A DNA stretch of 64,000 nt. It comes from Spongiivirga citrea (GTDB taxonomy: Bacteria; Bacteroidota; Bacteroidia; Flavobacteriales; Flavobacteriaceae). Both the position numbers and the translations under genes were made by a program. How positions within the stretch are numbered: the first letter of the stretch is position 1; every line of letters begins with the position of its first letter. The notes under the pieces are model-generated. The model was not told where the DNA came from and did not search any database. It worked only from the letters and a program-made list of their open reading frames with translations. Positions 17,903-27,611 of the stretch are shown in pieces. The stretch spans positions 124,001 to 188,000 of the forward strand of contig NZ_JAABOQ010000001.1 of the NCBI RefSeq assembly GCF_010671565.1. Direction: 5' to 3'.

Positions 17903-18319
17903 TTACTTCAATAAACTTTCTATGGCTAGATCGTAACCCTCCAAGCCAAAGCCGAAAATACAGCCTTTGGCGTTGGGTGAAATATAGGATATATGTCTAA
18001 AATCCTCGCGTGCCATAATATTCGATACATGCACTTCTACCACTGGCGTTTTAATTCCCTTAACGGCATCACCCAGACCAATTGATGTGTGCGTATAAGC
18101 ACCCGCATTTAAAATAATACCGTCGTATGAAAATCCGACTTCGTGTAACCTATCTATCAATTCACCTTCTATATTCGATTGAAAGTAGGATACTTCAATA
18201 TTGGCATATTTTCCTTGAAGTTTTTTCAGATAATCCTTGAACGTTTGACTACCATAAATCTCAGGTTCACGTTTTCCTAAAAGATTCAAATTTGGTCCGT
18301 TAATAATGCAGATTTTCAT
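17903..18319 (-). CDS. aroQ: 3-dehydroquinate dehydratase, type II
   Basis: 138 residues, the normal size. It converts 3-dehydroquinate to 3-dehydroshikimate in the shikimate pathway. The N-terminal INGPNLNLLGKREPEIYG contains the active-site Tyr, LNAGAYTHTSIGLGDA the Asn and substrate loop, and VEVHVSNIMAREDFR the catalytic His and Arg lid. A TACTTTCG -7 element lies on this strand at 18346-18339. The gene is usually beside xerD in Flavobacteriia; here four beta-barrel genes lie between. Confidence 0.97.
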   Translation of the reverse strand: MKICIINGPNLNLLGKREPEIYGSQTFKDYLKKLQGKYANIEVSYFQSNIEGELIDRLHEVGFSYDGIILNAGAYTHTSIGLGDAVKGIKTPVVEVHVSNIMAREDFRHISYISPNAKGCIFGFGLEGYDLAIESLLK

Positions 18320-18411
18320 CGAAATAAAAAGTTTAAAACGAAAGTACTAAAAAAGGTGAAAGCAATGCCTCCACCTTTATATCTATTATATCTATATATT
18401 CTTATATTTTT

Positions 18412-18945
18412 TTAAAAGAAGTTAAATCCAGCCGACAATTGAAATACCGCATTTTTTGGAGAATTTGCCGATTCTAAAACATCTGTAAGTCCGAAGTTAT
18501 ATCTTGCCTGGGCAAAAAACTTAAGAATTTTAACTTCTAAACCAACAGCTCCACCTACGTCAAGGTCTTTTACATCGCCGATGTTTTGAACTTGATCCTC
18601 ATTTACCTTGAATCCAAATTGAGGCCCTGCCTGTAAGCTAACAGCTTTGAAAAGTTTAATATCCGCTAACACTGGAATATTTAAATAATCGATCTTTAAA
18701 TCATCAGAGGTTAACTCAACTCCCTGCGATGAATATATGGCTTCTGGTTGGATTGCAAAATTGTCAGACAATCTCAATTCTGCAACTAAACCAACATGAA
18801 AACCTGTTCGACTGTCTGCATTTAAATCTCCGCCATTGAAGTCCGCAAAATTCAATCCTGCTTTAAAACCTAAATGAGCACCTTGTGCATGGGTTGCCGC
18901 ATTAAATCCTATTAATGCTACTGCAACTAGAAATAGTTTTTTCAT
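18412..18945 (-). CDS. Outer-membrane beta-barrel protein 1
   Basis: 177 residues: signal peptide ending THAQ, then an eight-strand-sized barrel with HLGFKAGLNFADFNGG and FHVGLVAELRL near the start, LQAGPQFGF in the middle, and a terminal aromatic FNFF. This is the PorT-like OMP_b-brl_2 pattern. It lies 24 bases behind the next paralogue and probably shares its transcript. Ligand or role unknown. Confidence 0.85.
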   Translation of the reverse strand: MKKLFLVAVALIGFNAATHAQGAHLGFKAGLNFADFNGGDLNADSRTGFHVGLVAELRLSDNFAIQPEAIYSSQGVELTSDDLKIDYLNIPVLADIKLFKAVSLQAGPQFGFKVNEDQVQNIGDVKDLDVGGAVGLEVKILKFFAQARYNFGLTDVLESANSPKNAVFQLSAGFNFF

Positions 18946-18969
18946 AATATAAAGTGTTTTTGATTTGGA

Positions 18970-19494
18970 TTAGAAATTATATCCAATACCTATATTAAGG
19001 GTATTGCTTTTTACTGATCTATCTTCTATTTGAGCTCGTTCATTTATTTGTATGGCATAACGAGCTTGAATAGCAAACTTTCTCGTAATGTTCAATGCCA
19101 CACCAGCTACACCATCCAAAGCAAGTGCAGATGTGTTTCCAAAATCACTATCAACAGCATAATTAGCTTGAGGTCCCAATAAAAGAGAAAGTTTAGGTAA
19201 AATTCCGATCTTAGCTTGTAGAGGGACTATTATGTATCCCTCACTATTTGCATTACCATATAGTACTTCCCCTTGTAATCCAACTTTTTTGGTTAGCGAT
19301 AATTGCACCATTGGCCCTAAATAGAAACCCGTGAAGTTATCTGAGGACGTGATATCGGGACCAAAAATCCCATCTGTTTTTGTATTCACATTCAACACAC
19401 CAGAGCTAATTCCGAATTGGATTTTTTTAAGAGCCTTTTGAGCAGTTGCATTAAATCCTAGGCACAAACAGACTAGAATAAGTAGTTTTTTCAT
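18970..19494 (-). CDS. Outer-membrane beta-barrel protein 2
   Basis: 174 residues with signal peptide (CLCLGFNATAQ) and a small barrel ending in IGIGYNF. Its layout (KIQFGISSGVLNVN, GFYLGPMVQLSLTKKVGLQGE, LLLGPQANYAV) is close to the downstream paralogue, so the pair looks like a tandem duplication that has diverged. Confidence 0.83.
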   Translation of the reverse strand: MKKLLILVCLCLGFNATAQKALKKIQFGISSGVLNVNTKTDGIFGPDITSSDNFTGFYLGPMVQLSLTKKVGLQGEVLYGNANSEGYIIVPLQAKIGILPKLSLLLGPQANYAVDSDFGNTSALALDGVAGVALNITRKFAIQARYAIQINERAQIEDRSVKSNTLNIGIGYNF

Positions 19495-19572
19495 TTTTAA
19501 GATTTGGTTTGAGTTATTGGTTTGGATAACGATTGATTAATGTATTTAGTACAAAACTAAGATAAAGTCATA

Positions 19573-19596
19573 AAAAAGAGGCCGAAGCCTCTTTTT
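19573..19596 (-). terminator. Terminator with GAGGC-CGAA-GCCTC hairpin
   Basis: A perfect 10-bp stem with a CGAA tetraloop (AAAAAGAGGC...GCCTCTTTTT). It lies just after the minus-strand gene 19618-20142. An almost identical hairpin follows the next upstream gene at 20264-20284. Confidence 0.88.
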
Positions 19597-19617
19597 AAAA
19601 TAATAAATAGTTGAATT

Positions 19618-20142
19618 TTAAAAATGGAGAGCAAATCCAACGTTAATTTGCAAAACACTATCCGCTATTGCATCATCAAGCGTCAGGTTATAACGTAATC
19701 CCGGTTCTATACTTACCATATCTCCTAAGAAAATAGCGTAGCCACCTTGAATCCCAACCCATGATGGATTATCATCTGCATCCTTGATACTTGCACCTGT
19801 AAAATCCACTTGAATAGGAATTATACTATTAACATAGTACTTAGCACCAACTTTATAGGTAAAACCGCTTCCAAATACGTCGCGATCAAAATAACCTAGT
19901 CCTAATTTAATAGCCAAATCATCAGCTATAAAATGTCCTGCTTCACCCCCTATGGCCCATTGTGTTAGATTATCTTGTGAACTAAAGCTAAAACTAGTGT
20001 TCGCAGAATTTCCTGCCCCAAAACCAGTATTGGCTTCGACTACCCATTTACCTTTTGCTGTTTGACCGCTAGCATCGTCTTGAGCTGTCGCATAAGCAGA
20101 TAACCCTACTACAGCAATAATTGATAAAAATAATTTTTTCAT
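19618..20142 (-). CDS. Outer-membrane beta-barrel protein 3
   Basis: 174 residues: signal peptide ending YATAQ, then a barrel with VEANTGFGAGNSANTSF, IGGEAGHFIADDLAIKLGLG and the terminal INVGFALHF ending in Phe. It carries its own terminator, so it is transcribed separately from the pair downstream. Confidence 0.83.
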   Translation of the reverse strand: MKKLFLSIIAVVGLSAYATAQDDASGQTAKGKWVVEANTGFGAGNSANTSFSFSSQDNLTQWAIGGEAGHFIADDLAIKLGLGYFDRDVFGSGFTYKVGAKYYVNSIIPIQVDFTGASIKDADDNPSWVGIQGGYAIFLGDMVSIEPGLRYNLTLDDAIADSVLQINVGFALHF

Positions 20143-20263
20143 GATATAATGTTTAAAATTTAGTTACTCGAAAATCATTGTAATATTTGTTGTAAACAAC
20201 TATTTAAGATAACATTAACTCATTTAACACACTAACTACCAATCTATTAATTCATTTTTTCAA

Positions 20264-20284
20264 TAAAAAAGAGGCCGAAGCCTC
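20264..20284 (-). terminator. Terminator, same hairpin as at 19573
   Basis: GAGGC-CGAA-GCCTC stem-loop next to an A-run on the plus strand (a U-run for the minus-strand RNA), directly after the gene 20312-20845. The copy supports duplication of gene plus terminator. Confidence 0.82.
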
Positions 20285-20311
20285 TCTAATTTTACTATAT
20301 CATTTGTATTA

Positions 20312-20845
20312 CTACCAGGCATAACCAATAGATACACCTAAACGTGGTAAAATCCCATCGATATCAACACCACTTACATCTCCGCTAGTAGAAGCAGAAA
20401 CGTATTGAGCACCTAGGTTTAAATCGAGAGCAAAACCAGTGCTTCCTCCGCCAAAAACCCATTGGTAACCAGCTACTGCACCTCCGCTAAAGGCAGAAAC
20501 ATCGCCACTACTACTACCAGATTCGGCAGATGCACTTGAATAGCTTACTACAGGTGCCGCATACCAACCTCTTGGAGCCTCTTTAGAAGAAGAAAAGTAA
20601 AACTTATATTTTCCTTCCGCTCCAAAACCTGTAGCTTTTGCTTCATCCACTCCAAAAGATGCATTTATGCGCGTGTAGGCTAAAGAAACTTCAAAAGCTC
20701 CTTTATCCGATATAGCTCGTTCATAACTGAATTGAGCCGCGCCAAACGCTAAACCAAGTGGATTTACTTTTACCACATTTTGCTGACCTGATGCGCTAAA
20801 GCATCCCAGTAAGGCAATTAATACCAATAATAAATTTTTTCTCAT
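20312..20845 (-). CDS. Outer-membrane beta-barrel protein 4
   Basis: 177 residues with a signal peptide (LIALLGCFSASGQ) and a barrel with strands rich in Ser/Gly, for example SSASAESGSSSGDVSAFSGG, and terminal GVSIGYAW. It begins with NVVKVNPLGLAFGAAQFSYE, a frequent opening of Bacteroidota DUF3575-like barrels. It is the outermost gene of the four-barrel group next to xerD. Confidence 0.82.
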   Translation of the reverse strand: MRKNLLLVLIALLGCFSASGQQNVVKVNPLGLAFGAAQFSYERAISDKGAFEVSLAYTRINASFGVDEAKATGFGAEGKYKFYFSSSKEAPRGWYAAPVVSYSSASAESGSSSGDVSAFSGGAVAGYQWVFGGGSTGFALDLNLGAQYVSASTSGDVSGVDIDGILPRLGVSIGYAW

Positions 20846-20990
20846 TTTAATTTGTTTAAAGATTTAGTTTCAATGGAAAAAAACGCTATTTAGTAGACTT
20901 TATTTTACAAATAATCTATTTATATAGATTATAAATTATAAAATCCATAGTATCAGTAACTAAACACATGTGATTTATTATTTTTATCAA

Positions 20991-21905
20991 ATGAAATGGA
21001 ACCAAGCCCTAAAAGACTACGTATCTTACTTAAAAATAGAACGAGGGCTTTCCGATAATTCCATTACTAATTATGAACTGGATATAAAAAAGTTGATCAA
21101 CTATCTAGAAGTTCATGGGATTAAAACCACTCCATTAACCATTGATGAAACTACTGTTCAACAATTTGTTTACGAAGTTGCGAAAGTAGTGCAACCAAAA
21201 AGTCAAGCGCGCATTATATCTGGACTTAAAAGTTTTTTTAACTATCTCATTTTTGAAGATTATAGAAATGACAACCCTTTAGAATTAATTGAGAGCCCAA
21301 AAACAGGAAGAAAACTTCCAGATACTCTCGCAAAAGAAGAAGTGAACTCCCTAGTTGATGCAATAGACCTGAGTAAACCTGAAGGAACACGGAATTATGC
21401 AATTATAGAAGCATTATATGGTTGTGGACTACGTGTATCAGAGTTAATTAACCTAAAACTATCTGATTTGTTTTTTGAAGAGGGTTTTATTAAGGTCACT
21501 GGGAAAGGAGATAAACAGCGCTTCGTTCCTATTGCCACGTATACTCAAAAGTATATCGATATTTATAAAAACGAAGTCCGTAATCATCTGGCTATTAAAC
21601 CCGGGCATGAAGATTTCTTGTTTCTTAATCGTCGCGGCGCTCAACTAACGCGTGCCATGATTTTCACCATCATAAAACAGCTCGCCGTAAAAAGCGGGAT
21701 TACAAAAAATATAAGCCCTCATACCCTTCGCCATTCATTTGCTACCCATTTACTGGAAGGTGGCGCAGACCTAAGAGCCATACAATTAATGCTTGGTCAC
21801 GAAAGTATTACCACAACCGAAATCTACATGCATGTAGACCGGAGTCATCTTACTAAGGTTATAGCGCAATATCATCCTAGAAATAACCGGAACGAAAACG
21901 TTTAA
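20991..21905 (+). CDS. xerD: Tyrosine recombinase XerD
   Basis: 304 residues from ATG 20991 (a GTG at 20970 would add seven residues and is less likely). It resolves chromosome dimers at dif together with a partner Xer protein. The N-terminal SAM-like domain is intact and all catalytic residues are present: Arg148 (GCGLRVSEL), Lys172 (GKGDKQR), His244 and Arg247 (HTLRHSFATHLL), His270 (MLGHESI) and nucleophile Tyr279 (IYMHV). Length and motifs fit a core Xer enzyme and not a phage integrase. Confidence 0.93.
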   Translation: MKWNQALKDYVSYLKIERGLSDNSITNYELDIKKLINYLEVHGIKTTPLTIDETTVQQFVYEVAKVVQPKSQARIISGLKSFFNYLIFEDYRNDNPLELIESPKTGRKLPDTLAKEEVNSLVDAIDLSKPEGTRNYAIIEALYGCGLRVSELINLKLSDLFFEEGFIKVTGKGDKQRFVPIATYTQKYIDIYKNEVRNHLAIKPGHEDFLFLNRRGAQLTRAMIFTIIKQLAVKSGITKNISPHTLRHSFATHLLEGGADLRAIQLMLGHESITTTEIYMHVDRSHLTKVIAQYHPRNNRNENV

Positions 21906-21991
21906 GTACTTAAATACTATCGTTTTTTAAGCTTCCAAATAATCTATACTAAAGCTTATTGTATTTTTAATACAAATCATTGCATTAACGT

Positions 21992-23686
21992 ATGGCTGCC
22001 GAAAAAAAATGGTGGAAAGAAGGGATCGTTTATCAAATATACCCCAGAAGTTTTAACGACACCAGTGGAAATGGCATTGGCGATTTACGCGGTATTATTG
22101 AAAAACTAGACTATATAAAAAGTATAGGGGTTGATATTATTTGGTTAAACCCCATATACAAATCACCTAATGATGATAATGGTTATGATATAAGCGATTA
22201 TCAAAATATCATGTCCGAATTTGGTACAATGGCCGATTTTGATGAACTGCTTTATGGTATGCATAATCGTGGTTTAAAACTGATTATGGACCTTGTTGTA
22301 AACCATAGTAGTGATGAGCACGAGTGGTTCCAACAATCAAAGTCGTCTCGAGACAATGAGTACCGAGATTATTATCATTGGTGGCCTGCTGAAAAAGGAA
22401 CACCACCTAAACGATGGAGTTATTTTGATGTAAACAGTGATGCCTGGAAATATGATGAACAAACCGATTCTTACTATTTACATTACTTTTCACAAAAACA
22501 ACCCGATCTAAAATGGGAAAACCCTAAACTCAGAAGTGAGATTTATAAAATGATGGCTTTTTGGTTTGAAAAGGGTATTGACGGTTTTAGAATGGATGTT
22601 ATTCCATTTATATCAAAAGACACGAGCTATCCAGAATTGCCAGCCGATGCCCAACCGGAAGATTTCGTTGCATTTTATGCAAACGGTCCTAAGTTGCATA
22701 ACTATTTAAGGGAAATGAACGATAGGGTACTATCACAATATGATGTAATGACTGTTGGTGAAGCACCTGGAATTGCAGTTGATCACGCTCTAGATTTCGT
22801 TGATGAAGATAGGAAAGAGCTTAATATGTTCTTTCATTTCGACCTAATGACCTTAGATCGTGATCCAGACGAATTATTTACTATGAATAAGGATGGCTGG
22901 AAGTTATCCGAATTCAAAAAAATTCATACAAAATGGGATAAAGCATTTGCTAATAAAGGCTGGGGAAGCATGTTCTTAAGCAATCACGATTTTCCTAGAA
23001 GTGTAAGTCGCTGGGGGAATGACGATCCGGAATTTTGGAGAAATAGCGCTACGCTACTCCAGACTTTTCTTTTAACCATGCGAGGCACCCCATATTTTTA
23101 TTATGGTGACGAAATAGGAATGACGAACATTCGCTTTAATAGTATTGAAGAATATCGTGATATAAATACTATTAATAAATATAAACAACTACAAAATCAA
23201 GGAAAGGATTTTGATGCCTTTATAGAAAATGAAAAGGATGCCGCACGAGATAATGCTCGTACACCAATGCAATGGGATGAATCTACGTTTGCAGGCTTTT
23301 CGACTACCAAACCATGGATAAGCGTTAATCAAAATTACAAAAGTGGGGTTACGGTCAAAGCACAAGAAGATGATAAGTATTCTGTGCTGAATTATTTTAG
23401 AAAAATGTGCGCGATAAGAAAATCAAACGAAGCTCTTATTTATGGCGAATACAAACTTATTGATGAAACAAACGAGCAAGTATATGCGTACACCCGCTCA
23501 TTAGAAGATGATTGCTTTTTAATACTCTTGAATTTTTCTACTGACAGTGTAATTTATACACTACCATCGGACATTAACTACAACGCTGCAAAATTAATTG
23601 TCTCAAATGATCGGATTAAAGATGATAAGACCTACAAAGAGTTTTTATTATTGCCATATCAAGCAATAGTTTATAAATTGCTGTAA
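21992..23686 (+). CDS. GH13 alpha-glucosidase (oligo-1,6-glucosidase-like)
   Basis: 564 residues, cytoplasmic (no signal peptide), subfamily 31 type. Conserved regions: DLVVNHSSDEHEWF; GFRMDVIPF with nucleophile Asp202; TVGEAPG with acid/base Glu257; FLSNHDFPRSVSR with Asp333. The residue after the nucleophile is Val, which in characterised relatives goes with alpha-1,6-linked or trehalose-phosphate substrates and not maltose. It releases glucose from short alpha-glucans. A DUF418 gene follows after two bases, so the two are an operon. Confidence 0.92.
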   Translation: MAAEKKWWKEGIVYQIYPRSFNDTSGNGIGDLRGIIEKLDYIKSIGVDIIWLNPIYKSPNDDNGYDISDYQNIMSEFGTMADFDELLYGMHNRGLKLIMDLVVNHSSDEHEWFQQSKSSRDNEYRDYYHWWPAEKGTPPKRWSYFDVNSDAWKYDEQTDSYYLHYFSQKQPDLKWENPKLRSEIYKMMAFWFEKGIDGFRMDVIPFISKDTSYPELPADAQPEDFVAFYANGPKLHNYLREMNDRVLSQYDVMTVGEAPGIAVDHALDFVDEDRKELNMFFHFDLMTLDRDPDELFTMNKDGWKLSEFKKIHTKWDKAFANKGWGSMFLSNHDFPRSVSRWGNDDPEFWRNSATLLQTFLLTMRGTPYFYYGDEIGMTNIRFNSIEEYRDINTINKYKQLQNQGKDFDAFIENEKDAARDNARTPMQWDESTFAGFSTTKPWISVNQNYKSGVTVKAQEDDKYSVLNYFRKMCAIRKSNEALIYGEYKLIDETNEQVYAYTRSLEDDCFLILLNFSTDSVIYTLPSDINYNAAKLIVSNDRIKDDKTYKEFLLLPYQAIVYKLL

Positions 23687-23688
23687 AT

Positions 23689-24912
23689 ATGACCACTACC
23701 AAAAGAATACAATCGATAGATGCATTAAGAGGCTTTGCTCTTGCAGGAATTGTTTTGGTTCATATGGTAGAAAACTATGTCGGTGGATTAGTACCTCCTG
23801 AAAGTATGGAAGGAACAAATCAAGGTGCTATTGATCAGGTAGTATCCGGTATTTTAGGTTTCTTTTTCATAGGAAAGTTCTTTGCTCTGTTCTCATTTCT
23901 ATTTGGGCTTAGTTTTTTCATACAAATGGATAATGCTGCTAAAAAGAATAGCAGTTTTAGCGGTCGCTTTTTATGGCGACTAGTCGTTTTATTTATAATA
24001 GGATACGCTCATCACCTTTTTTATCGCGGCGATATTCTTACTATTTATGCACTGTTTGGAGTTTTACTTATACCATTTTACAAATTAGCTAATAAGTGGA
24101 TTTTGATTATTTCACTAATCATATTTGCAGGTTTTTTTAGATTTATCATATATGGTCTTTTTGGCTCTGACAGTCTTTTTAGCGATTTTGACTTAAGTCC
24201 TGATAATCCTGCTGCAGCCACTTACTTTCAAACCTTAAAAAATGGCAGCATATTAGATGTCTTTAAATCTAATGCAACCGAAGGTCAATTAATGAAAATG
24301 GATTTTCAACTCGGGATTTTCGGGCGAGGTTATCTAACTTTTGGGTTTTTCCTTCTTGGCTTATTAGCTGGTAAAATTGGCTTATTTAATGATCTGGCAG
24401 CATTTAAAAAACAATTAAGACGATTTTTAATAAGACTTAGTATTGGGCTGGTATCAATAATCGCAATAGTTGCCGTAATTGTGGTGGTATTTTACTCCTC
24501 ACCAAGCGAACAGCAACAACAGCCGGATATGGAATCTTGGGCAGCTATGGCTGGCTTAACGGTATTCGATATTTTTAATATCCTACTTACTTTAATTCTG
24601 CTGTCTGCCTTCTGCTTACTTTTCCTAAAGACCAAGGGGCAACGATTCTTTTCAATCTTCACATCCTATGGACGGATGGCACTATCTAATTACTTTCTTC
24701 AAAGTGTTATAGGCACCTTCATTTTATACGGATGGGGTCTTGGCTATCTCGGCGAATTGAGAAATATATATACCTTTTTGATTGGACTGGGGATTATCGC
24801 AATCCAAATAGCATTTAGCAATTTCTGGCTAAAGCATTTTCAATACGGACCGTTAGAATGGTTATGGAGAAGTCTTACCTATTTCAAAAAAGTCCCTTTT
24901 AAAAAGTCGTAG
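23689..24912 (+). CDS. DUF418 membrane protein
   Basis: 407 residues with about ten membrane segments. The start RIQSIDALRGFALAGIVLVH is the DUF418/acyltransferase-3-like signature, and the C-terminal region (SYGRMALSNYFLQSVIG) matches DUF418. Family members may move or modify acyl groups at the membrane, but no reaction is proven. It is coupled to the glucosidase gene by a two-base gap. Confidence 0.88.
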   Translation: MTTTKRIQSIDALRGFALAGIVLVHMVENYVGGLVPPESMEGTNQGAIDQVVSGILGFFFIGKFFALFSFLFGLSFFIQMDNAAKKNSSFSGRFLWRLVVLFIIGYAHHLFYRGDILTIYALFGVLLIPFYKLANKWILIISLIIFAGFFRFIIYGLFGSDSLFSDFDLSPDNPAAATYFQTLKNGSILDVFKSNATEGQLMKMDFQLGIFGRGYLTFGFFLLGLLAGKIGLFNDLAAFKKQLRRFLIRLSIGLVSIIAIVAVIVVVFYSSPSEQQQQPDMESWAAMAGLTVFDIFNILLTLILLSAFCLLFLKTKGQRFFSIFTSYGRMALSNYFLQSVIGTFILYGWGLGYLGELRNIYTFLIGLGIIAIQIAFSNFWLKHFQYGPLEWLWRSLTYFKKVPFKKS

Positions 24913-25064
24913 TTAAGCATATATAACTATCTCTACTAATCAGGAGTCACATTCAGCATACTGAAAAACAGGCTATTAAATGCATAAATTTCCTACAAGA
25001 TTTAGCCAAAAATGTGCTATCTCGGTATTATTCTTCAAAAAAATAGTACAAAGCACTTCAATTA

Positions 25065-25094
25065 TTGTGCACGCATAATATTATAGTACCTTTG
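25065..25094 (+). promoter_or_regulatory. Promoter of the PAS-protein gene
   Basis: TTG at 25065-25067, a 19-base spacer and a perfect TACCTTTG at 25087-25094. The expected transcript has a leader of about 90 bases before the ATG at 25194. Nothing else is seen in the 281-base gap. Confidence 0.7.
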
Positions 25095-25193
25095 TCGTGT
25101 ATTTAAGTATTTAAACGGTATTTCAGATTCAAAAGGGGCATTTTTTAACATGAGTACAATCACTGAATTGTCAAAAATTTAAAAAAATGTCCT

Positions 25194-25595
25194 ATGATTG
25201 ATGAAAAGATTTCTTTAGAAAAAATCGTTGAGAAAATTCCTGGAGTGGTATTCCAATTTGAAATATGTAACTCCGGAATAACAAGGTTCCCATTTGTTAG
25301 TAAGGGTTTTGATGACATATTCGAAGTACCAGCAGATAACTTCAAAGAAAATGCTAGCTTGGCACTATCCAGAATTCATCCTGAAGATTATCAGGCCTTA
25401 ATGTATAATGTATTTGATTGTTATAAAAGCGGAAAAACATTTACACACACTTTTCGAGTGGTAAGCTCAACAACTAAAAAAACAATTTGGCTAAAAATCA
25501 GTGCCATTCCGGAATCATATAATCCTAATTGTGGAATTTGGTTCGGCTACATGAGTGATCTAACCAACGAAATAGAAAAATACAATTTTAGTTAG
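25194..25595 (+). CDS. Stand-alone PAS domain protein
   Basis: 133 residues made up of one PAS_3-type fold: VEKIPGVVFQFEI at the start, HPEDYQALMYN in the middle and a closing WFGYMSDLTNEIE. There is no kinase, cyclase or DNA-binding part. It may be a sensory or dimerisation module acting on another protein. It has its own strong promoter and terminator, so it is an independent unit. Confidence 0.85.
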   Translation: MIDEKISLEKIVEKIPGVVFQFEICNSGITRFPFVSKGFDDIFEVPADNFKENASLALSRIHPEDYQALMYNVFDCYKSGKTFTHTFRVVSSTTKKTIWLKISAIPESYNPNCGIWFGYMSDLTNEIEKYNFS

Positions 25596-25663
25596 CTGCA
25601 AGACAACTAAACAATATTAATCGATTGTTACTGCCCTATTAGTAACAGCTCCCCCTAAAACGA

Positions 25664-25690
25664 AGAAAGTCCGCAAAATGCGGACTTTCT
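25664..25690. terminator. Bidirectional terminator
   Basis: Perfect 11-bp stem AGAAAGTCCGC/GCGGACTTTCT with loop AAAAT, between the PAS gene and the convergent rny gene. A smaller hairpin (TGTTACT/AGTAACA, 25626-25647) lies just before it. Confidence 0.9.
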
Positions 25691-25709
25691 ATTTTATTTT
25701 TATCTCTGA

Positions 25710-27278
25710 TTATTTCGCAATGTTTACAGCTCTTGTTTCGCGAATTACCGTAACTTTTACCTGACCAGGATAGGTCATATCGGTCTGTATTTTTTGAGAT
25801 ATATTGAACGATAATTCGGAAGCCTGATCGTCATTAACTTTTTCACTTTCAACAATAACACGAAGTTCTCTACCCGCTTGAATAGCATAGGCTTTTTTAA
25901 CACCTGTAAAACCGAAAGCGACATCCTCTAAGTCTTTAAGACGTTGAATGTAGCTGTCTAATACCTGACGTCTTGCACCGGGACGTGCGCCTGAAATAGC
26001 ATCACAGACCTGTACAATAGGTGATATCAAGCTAGTCATTTCTATTTCATCATGGTGAGCACCAATTGCATTACACACATCTGGTTTTTCGCCGTGTTTC
26101 TCTGCCAACTGCATCCCTAAAATTGCATGTGGTAATTCTGTTTCCGTTTCTGGTACCTTCCCTATATCATGTAATAGTCCAGCTCTTTTTGCCAACTTAG
26201 GGTTCAATCCTAACTCCGCTGCCATCACACCAGATAATTTAGCAACCTCACGCGAGTGTTGTAATAAGTTTTGACCGTAAGACGAACGATATTTCATTCG
26301 ACCTACTGCTTTAATTAATTCAGGGTGCAAACCATGAATACCAAGATCGATAACTGTACGCTTACCTACTTCAATAATTTCTTCCTCAATTTGCTTGGTA
26401 GTCTTACGAACAACTTCTTCTACACGTGCCGGATGAATTCTACCGTCGGTCACTAATTTATGCAATGACAAACGTGCAATTTCTCTTCTAACCGAATCAA
26501 AGCATGAAAGAATAATCGCTTCAGGTGTATCGTCAACAATTATTTCCACACCAGTGGCGCTTTCGATAGCACGAATATTTCGACCTTCTCGACCGATAAT
26601 TCGACCTTTTACCTCATCAGATTCCAAATTAAAAACAGATACACAATTCTCAATTGCTTCTTCTGTTCCAATTCGTTGAATACTGTTTATAATTACTTTC
26701 TTAGCTTCTTGTTGCGCAGTAAGCTTTGCCTCTTCGAGTCGATCTTGAATGTACGCCATCGCATCACTTTTGGCCTCCGCTTTTACTGCCTCAATTAATT
26801 GCTCCTTTGCCTCTTCAGCAGACAGGCTAGAAATAACTTCAAGCTGATTTACCTGACTTTTATGAAGCTTATCAACCTCTGATTGCTTCTTTTGAAGATA
26901 ATCTATTCGATAGTCGTAGTCTTTCTTCTTTTCTTCTAAGGAAGAATTTAATTTTTTCCCTTTTGAAAGCTCATTTGAAATTTGAGATTCCTTATCACGA
27001 ATGCGTTTTTCAGCTTCGGCCATTTTCTTATCACGAGAAACAATAACCTTTTCATGCTCGGCCTTTAACTCAATAAACTTTTCTTTGGCTTGAAGTATTT
27101 TGTCTTTTTTAATTCCATCTCCTTCGACTTTAGCAGCCTTTAAGATAGTCGACGCTTCTTTTTTTGCATTGCTGATCATTTTTGATCCCTTTCCTTTTTC
27201 AAGGCTTTTTGCAATTACAAACCCTATTATTAACCCAACTACTGCGGCAACTATTGCAAGTAATATCGTATTATCCAT
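25710..27278 (-). CDS. rny: Ribonuclease Y
   Basis: 522 residues from ATG 27278 (a TTG at 27302 would add eight). It starts mRNA decay at the membrane. Order: N-terminal membrane anchor ([18 protein letters not shown]), a long charged coiled coil of about 170 residues, a KH domain ([17 protein letters not shown]), and an HD domain whose metal ligands are in [10 protein letters not shown] and GAHHDEIE. Length and order are normal for the family. It lies downstream of the 6S RNA and zapA. Confidence 0.96.
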   Translation of the reverse strand: MDNTILLAIVAAVVGLIIGFVIAKSLEKGKGSKMISNAKKEASTILKAAKVEGDGIKKDKILQAKEKFIELKAEHEKVIVSRDKKMAEAEKRIRDKESQISNELSKGKKLNSSLEEKKKDYDYRIDYLQKKQSEVDKLHKSQVNQLEVISSLSAEEAKEQLIEAVKAEAKSDAMAYIQDRLEEAKLTAQQEAKKVIINSIQRIGTEEAIENCVSVFNLESDEVKGRIIGREGRNIRAIESATGVEIIVDDTPEAIILSCFDSVRREIARLSLHKLVTDGRIHPARVEEVVRKTTKQIEEEIIEVGKRTVIDLGIHGLHPELIKAVGRMKYRSSYGQNLLQHSREVAKLSGVMAAELGLNPKLAKRAGLLHDIGKVPETETELPHAILGMQLAEKHGEKPDVCNAIGAHHDEIEMTSLISPIVQVCDAISGARPGARRQVLDSYIQRLKDLEDVAFGFTGVKKAYAIQAGRELRVIVESEKVNDDQASELSFNISQKIQTDMTYPGQVKVTVIRETRAVNIAK

Positions 27279-27408
27279 ATCCACATTATATTTATCAAGC
27301 AACCCTTTACGATCGCTATTTAATTTGTGCTACACCTATGTGTATCAACACTCACCTATCGACTATAAGCCGACTTAAAACTTTTATACATACCCAAAAA
27401 AAGGGTAC

Positions 27409-27582
27409 AAAAAAGCCTACACTGACATGCGTTTTGAATAAACTCCTAAAAACAAGTTTAGGGCTAACAAGTTGCTCAAGAATCCGTAATCCCTAGGGAA
27501 CGGCGCGCTTTTACAACTTAAACTCACCCTTTTCAAAAGTTATAACGTTGAGTTTACCAAAAAATAGTATCAGTGTAGGCGG
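27409..27582 (-). ncRNA. ssrS: 6S RNA
   Basis: On the minus strand the RNA opens with GCCTACACTGA (27580-27570) and closes with the exact complement (27425-27415), followed by six U (27414-27409). Inside are a second stem TAAACTC/GAGTTTA (27556-27550 with 27445-27439), a large open bubble, and a terminal helix AAGTTG/CAACTT (27519-27514 with 27474-27469) capped by CCGT/ACGG and CCCTAGGG. A small CCTAAA/TTTAGG hairpin sits in the 3' side of the bubble. This is the 6S architecture that mimics an open promoter and binds RNA polymerase holoenzyme. The neighbour zapA is also the classical neighbour in gamma-proteobacteria. Confidence 0.85.
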
Positions 27583-27611
27583 TAACCTAATATCATATGT
27601 AAAGAACGTAT

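Noticed and set aside
20991-21905. Reading the tyrosine recombinase as an island integrase
   Set aside because: Length, intact SAM-like N-terminus and neighbourhood near aroQ fit XerD; no att repeats or cargo are nearby.
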